Position numbers and translations under genes: made by a program. From Massilia frigida (lineage in GTDB: Bacteria > Pseudomonadota > Gammaproteobacteria > Burkholderiales > Burkholderiaceae_D), in assembly GCF_011682175.1 (NCBI RefSeq), contig NZ_WHJG01000013.1, positions 100,216 to 164,215 on the forward strand: a DNA stretch of 64,000 nucleotides, in the 5' to 3' direction. Positions 62,890 to 64,000 of the stretch are shown piece by piece (position 1 is the first letter of the stretch; each line of letters opens with the position of its first letter). The notes below the pieces were generated by a model. That model did no database searches. It was not told where the DNA came from and saw nothing but the letters and a program-made list of their open reading frames with translations.

Positions 62890-63342
62890 CTAGGTTTTGA
62901 GCGGGCAGGTGGCGCTGGTATATTCAGCGACGATACCCTCCGCTTCGCATGTCCAGGCGCCTTTGACGTCGCGCGACCAGGTGATTTTTTTGCCTGCCAC
63001 CCCGGCAGGACCGCCTTTGATCACGCACGTGATGCCAGCCTTACCTTCATTTGCCGCCTCGACGCTGAGTGTGCAGTTCGGCGTTTCCGGTTTGCTGAAC
63101 CTGGTGGCCGCCATGGTTTTAGTAGCGTCCATGGTGGGCGTCATGATGATTTCGGTATCGATGCCGACTTTGCCGCCGGCCGCTTCGGCGATGGCCGCGC
63201 CCACTTTCGCCTTGGCCACATAGTCCTGGTACATAGGCAAGGCGATGGCCGCCAGGATAGCGAGAATGGCGACGACAATCATCAGTTCAATCAGGGTGAA
63301 GCCGCGTTGCGGAAGACAATGGACTGAGTGTATTGATTTCAT
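62890..63342 (-). CDS. Type IV pilin (PilE/PilA-like)
   Basis: A 150-residue pilin precursor. The prepilin cleavage site is [19 protein letters not shown] (cut after Gly, N-methyl Phe, Glu5), the hydrophobic helix continues to [15 protein letters not shown], and the Cys pair (PNCTLS and AWTCEAE, further Cys in ITCVIK, TCPLKT) forms the C-terminal loop. GGAG lies 10 bp before the ATG at 63342. Adjacent to a second pilin gene with a similar mature region; see the next entry. Confidence 0.92.
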   Translation of the reverse strand: MKSIHSVHCLPQRGFTLIELMIVVAILAILAAIALPMYQDYVAKAKVGAAIAEAAGGKVGIDTEIIMTPTMDATKTMAATRFSKPETPNCTLSVEAANEGKAGITCVIKGGPAGVAGKKITWSRDVKGAWTCEAEGIVAEYTSATCPLKT

Positions 63343-63650
63343 GTTGCTGCTCCAATGAAGTGACATGCATTGAGATACGGCGCGACACTCGCCTTGGGCG
63401 AGCGGAAGCGCCGGCAGTGAAACAAAGGATGGCGTTTGAGCGAGAACTTGCTCAGGAAAAGCAGCCTGCCAAGCGATACTCGACAGGCGAACCTGTTCGA
63501 CCTGGGGCGGGCGCAGGTAGTTCAACAATCAGTGAGGGAGTTTGATACGAACGGCCCGGAGCCGGGCGGCAAACGCGAGGACGAAGGCTGGTCAGCCCAG
63601 CCCAGTGCTTGCCGGATGGCGCACTGGACTTCCTTACGTGATTACTTACA
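63343..63650. other. Intergenic region between two pilin genes
   Basis: About 308 bp. The GGAG ribosome site of the first pilin lies at its left edge. No gene is supported. Confidence 0.5.
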
Positions 63651-64000
63651 TCACGGTGGACACGACGGGGTGGTATGCTCGGCAGCGATGCCGATGGCTT
63701 TGCAGGTCCAGTTGCCGCTCGTGGCGCGCGACCAGGTGACGGTTTTCCCTGTCACCGAGGCGGGACCGCCTTTGATGGTGCAGCTGAGGTCGACAACCCC
63801 GGCAGTTGCGGCCGTCGTGGTGATCGTGCAATTGATCGATTCGGCCTGCATTTTGGTGGCCTGCATGGCCGCAGCGGCACTCAGATTGGGGCTTTGCATC
63901 ACCTCGGTATCGATACCGGTTCTGCCGCCGGCTGCTTCGTCTGCCGCCGCGGTCACTTTCGTCTTCGCCACGTAATCCTGGTACGCCGGAAGGGCTACCG
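63651..64000 (-). CDS. Type IV pilin paralogue, partial (5' end beyond window)
   Basis: Minus-strand reading frame open through the window end: ALPAYQDYVAKTKVTAAADEAAGGRTGIDTEVM then SCTIKGGPASVTGKTVTW and NWTCKAIGIAAEH, matching the pilin at 62890-63342 region by region (YQDYVAK, KGGPA, WSR, WTC). It is a tandem paralogue whose prepilin leader lies outside the window. Confidence 0.85.
   Translation of the reverse strand, partial: VALPAYQDYVAKTKVTAAADEAAGGRTGIDTEVMQSPNLSAAAAMQATKMQAESINCTITTTAATAGVVDLSCTIKGGPASVTGKTVTWSRATSGNWTCKAIGIAAEHTTPSCPP

Overview
The window looks like a chromosomal segment of a high-GC betaproteobacterium of the Oxalobacteraceae, most likely a Massilia/Telluria-type organism. 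This is inferred from the pgk-pyk-fba and purC-purE-purK gene order, a PEP-CTERM exported protein, a curli locus, RpfG-like and hybrid signalling proteins, MaeB, GcdH and an AzlCD pair, all in GC-rich codon usage. No rRNA, tRNA, CRISPR array, intact insertion sequence or prophage was found.

Layout. 1-1790: sparse debris, with an AP2-like fragment, a decayed minus-strand frame and a short dispersed repeat. 1799-2980: a 16-codon leader ORF and a PEP-CTERM protein. 3433-7659: a curli operon, csgE-csgF-csgG followed by three curlin-repeat subunits. 7744-10296: an RlmN-family methyltransferase, a 17-bp minisatellite and a periplasmic binding protein. 10297-14596 (minus): gmd, rmd and two GT4 glycosyltransferases, a GDP-D-rhamnose glycan set. 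14935-19783: maeB, a BNR-repeat lipoprotein gene broken by one nonsense codon, and thiL. 19843-25075 (minus): a YfiR-like protein, a CHASE8-type hybrid kinase and a REC-PAS-GGDEF-EAL-REC protein with four-base overlaps. 25358-28613: pncC, a stranded TraL/TraM-like conjugation pair, and an ArsR regulator with a CDF metal exporter.

28677-34939: a binding protein, cysK, an FKBP isomerase, tcdA, an unusual hemerythrin-PdxH fusion and a cyclopropane fatty acid synthase. 35121-37015 (minus): a 117-aa protein, a 2OG-Fe(II) oxygenase and a Gln-rich collagen-like protein; the first and last share a short N-terminal motif. This is the strongest candidate here for an undescribed system. 37310-40673 (minus): an RpfG-like HD-GYP regulator and its hybrid kinase. 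40710-47626: msrA, a flavin reductase, gcdH, a small unknown gene, ompW and two lipoprotein hydrolases.

47636-55660 (minus): pgk, pyk and fba ending in a terminator, then a GFA-domain gene, purC, purE, purK and tsaC. 55723-62763: azlCD, a zinc-ribbon protein, an NTF2-like protein, a YheT hydrolase with a small downstream gene, an Rpn-type nuclease, bepA and moaC. 62890-64000 (minus): two tandem type IV pilin genes, the second cut by the window edge.

How the genes fit together. Several loci concern the cell surface and the sessile/motile switch: curli, a D-rhamnose glycan, type IV pilins, and two independent c-di-GMP phosphodiesterase modules (EAL and HD-GYP), each next to a hybrid histidine kinase. 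The rest is mainly central metabolism (lower glycolysis, purines, malate to pyruvate, glutaryl-CoA, thiamine, PLP, cysteine) and envelope maintenance. All family calls come from reading the sequence; no database search was run.
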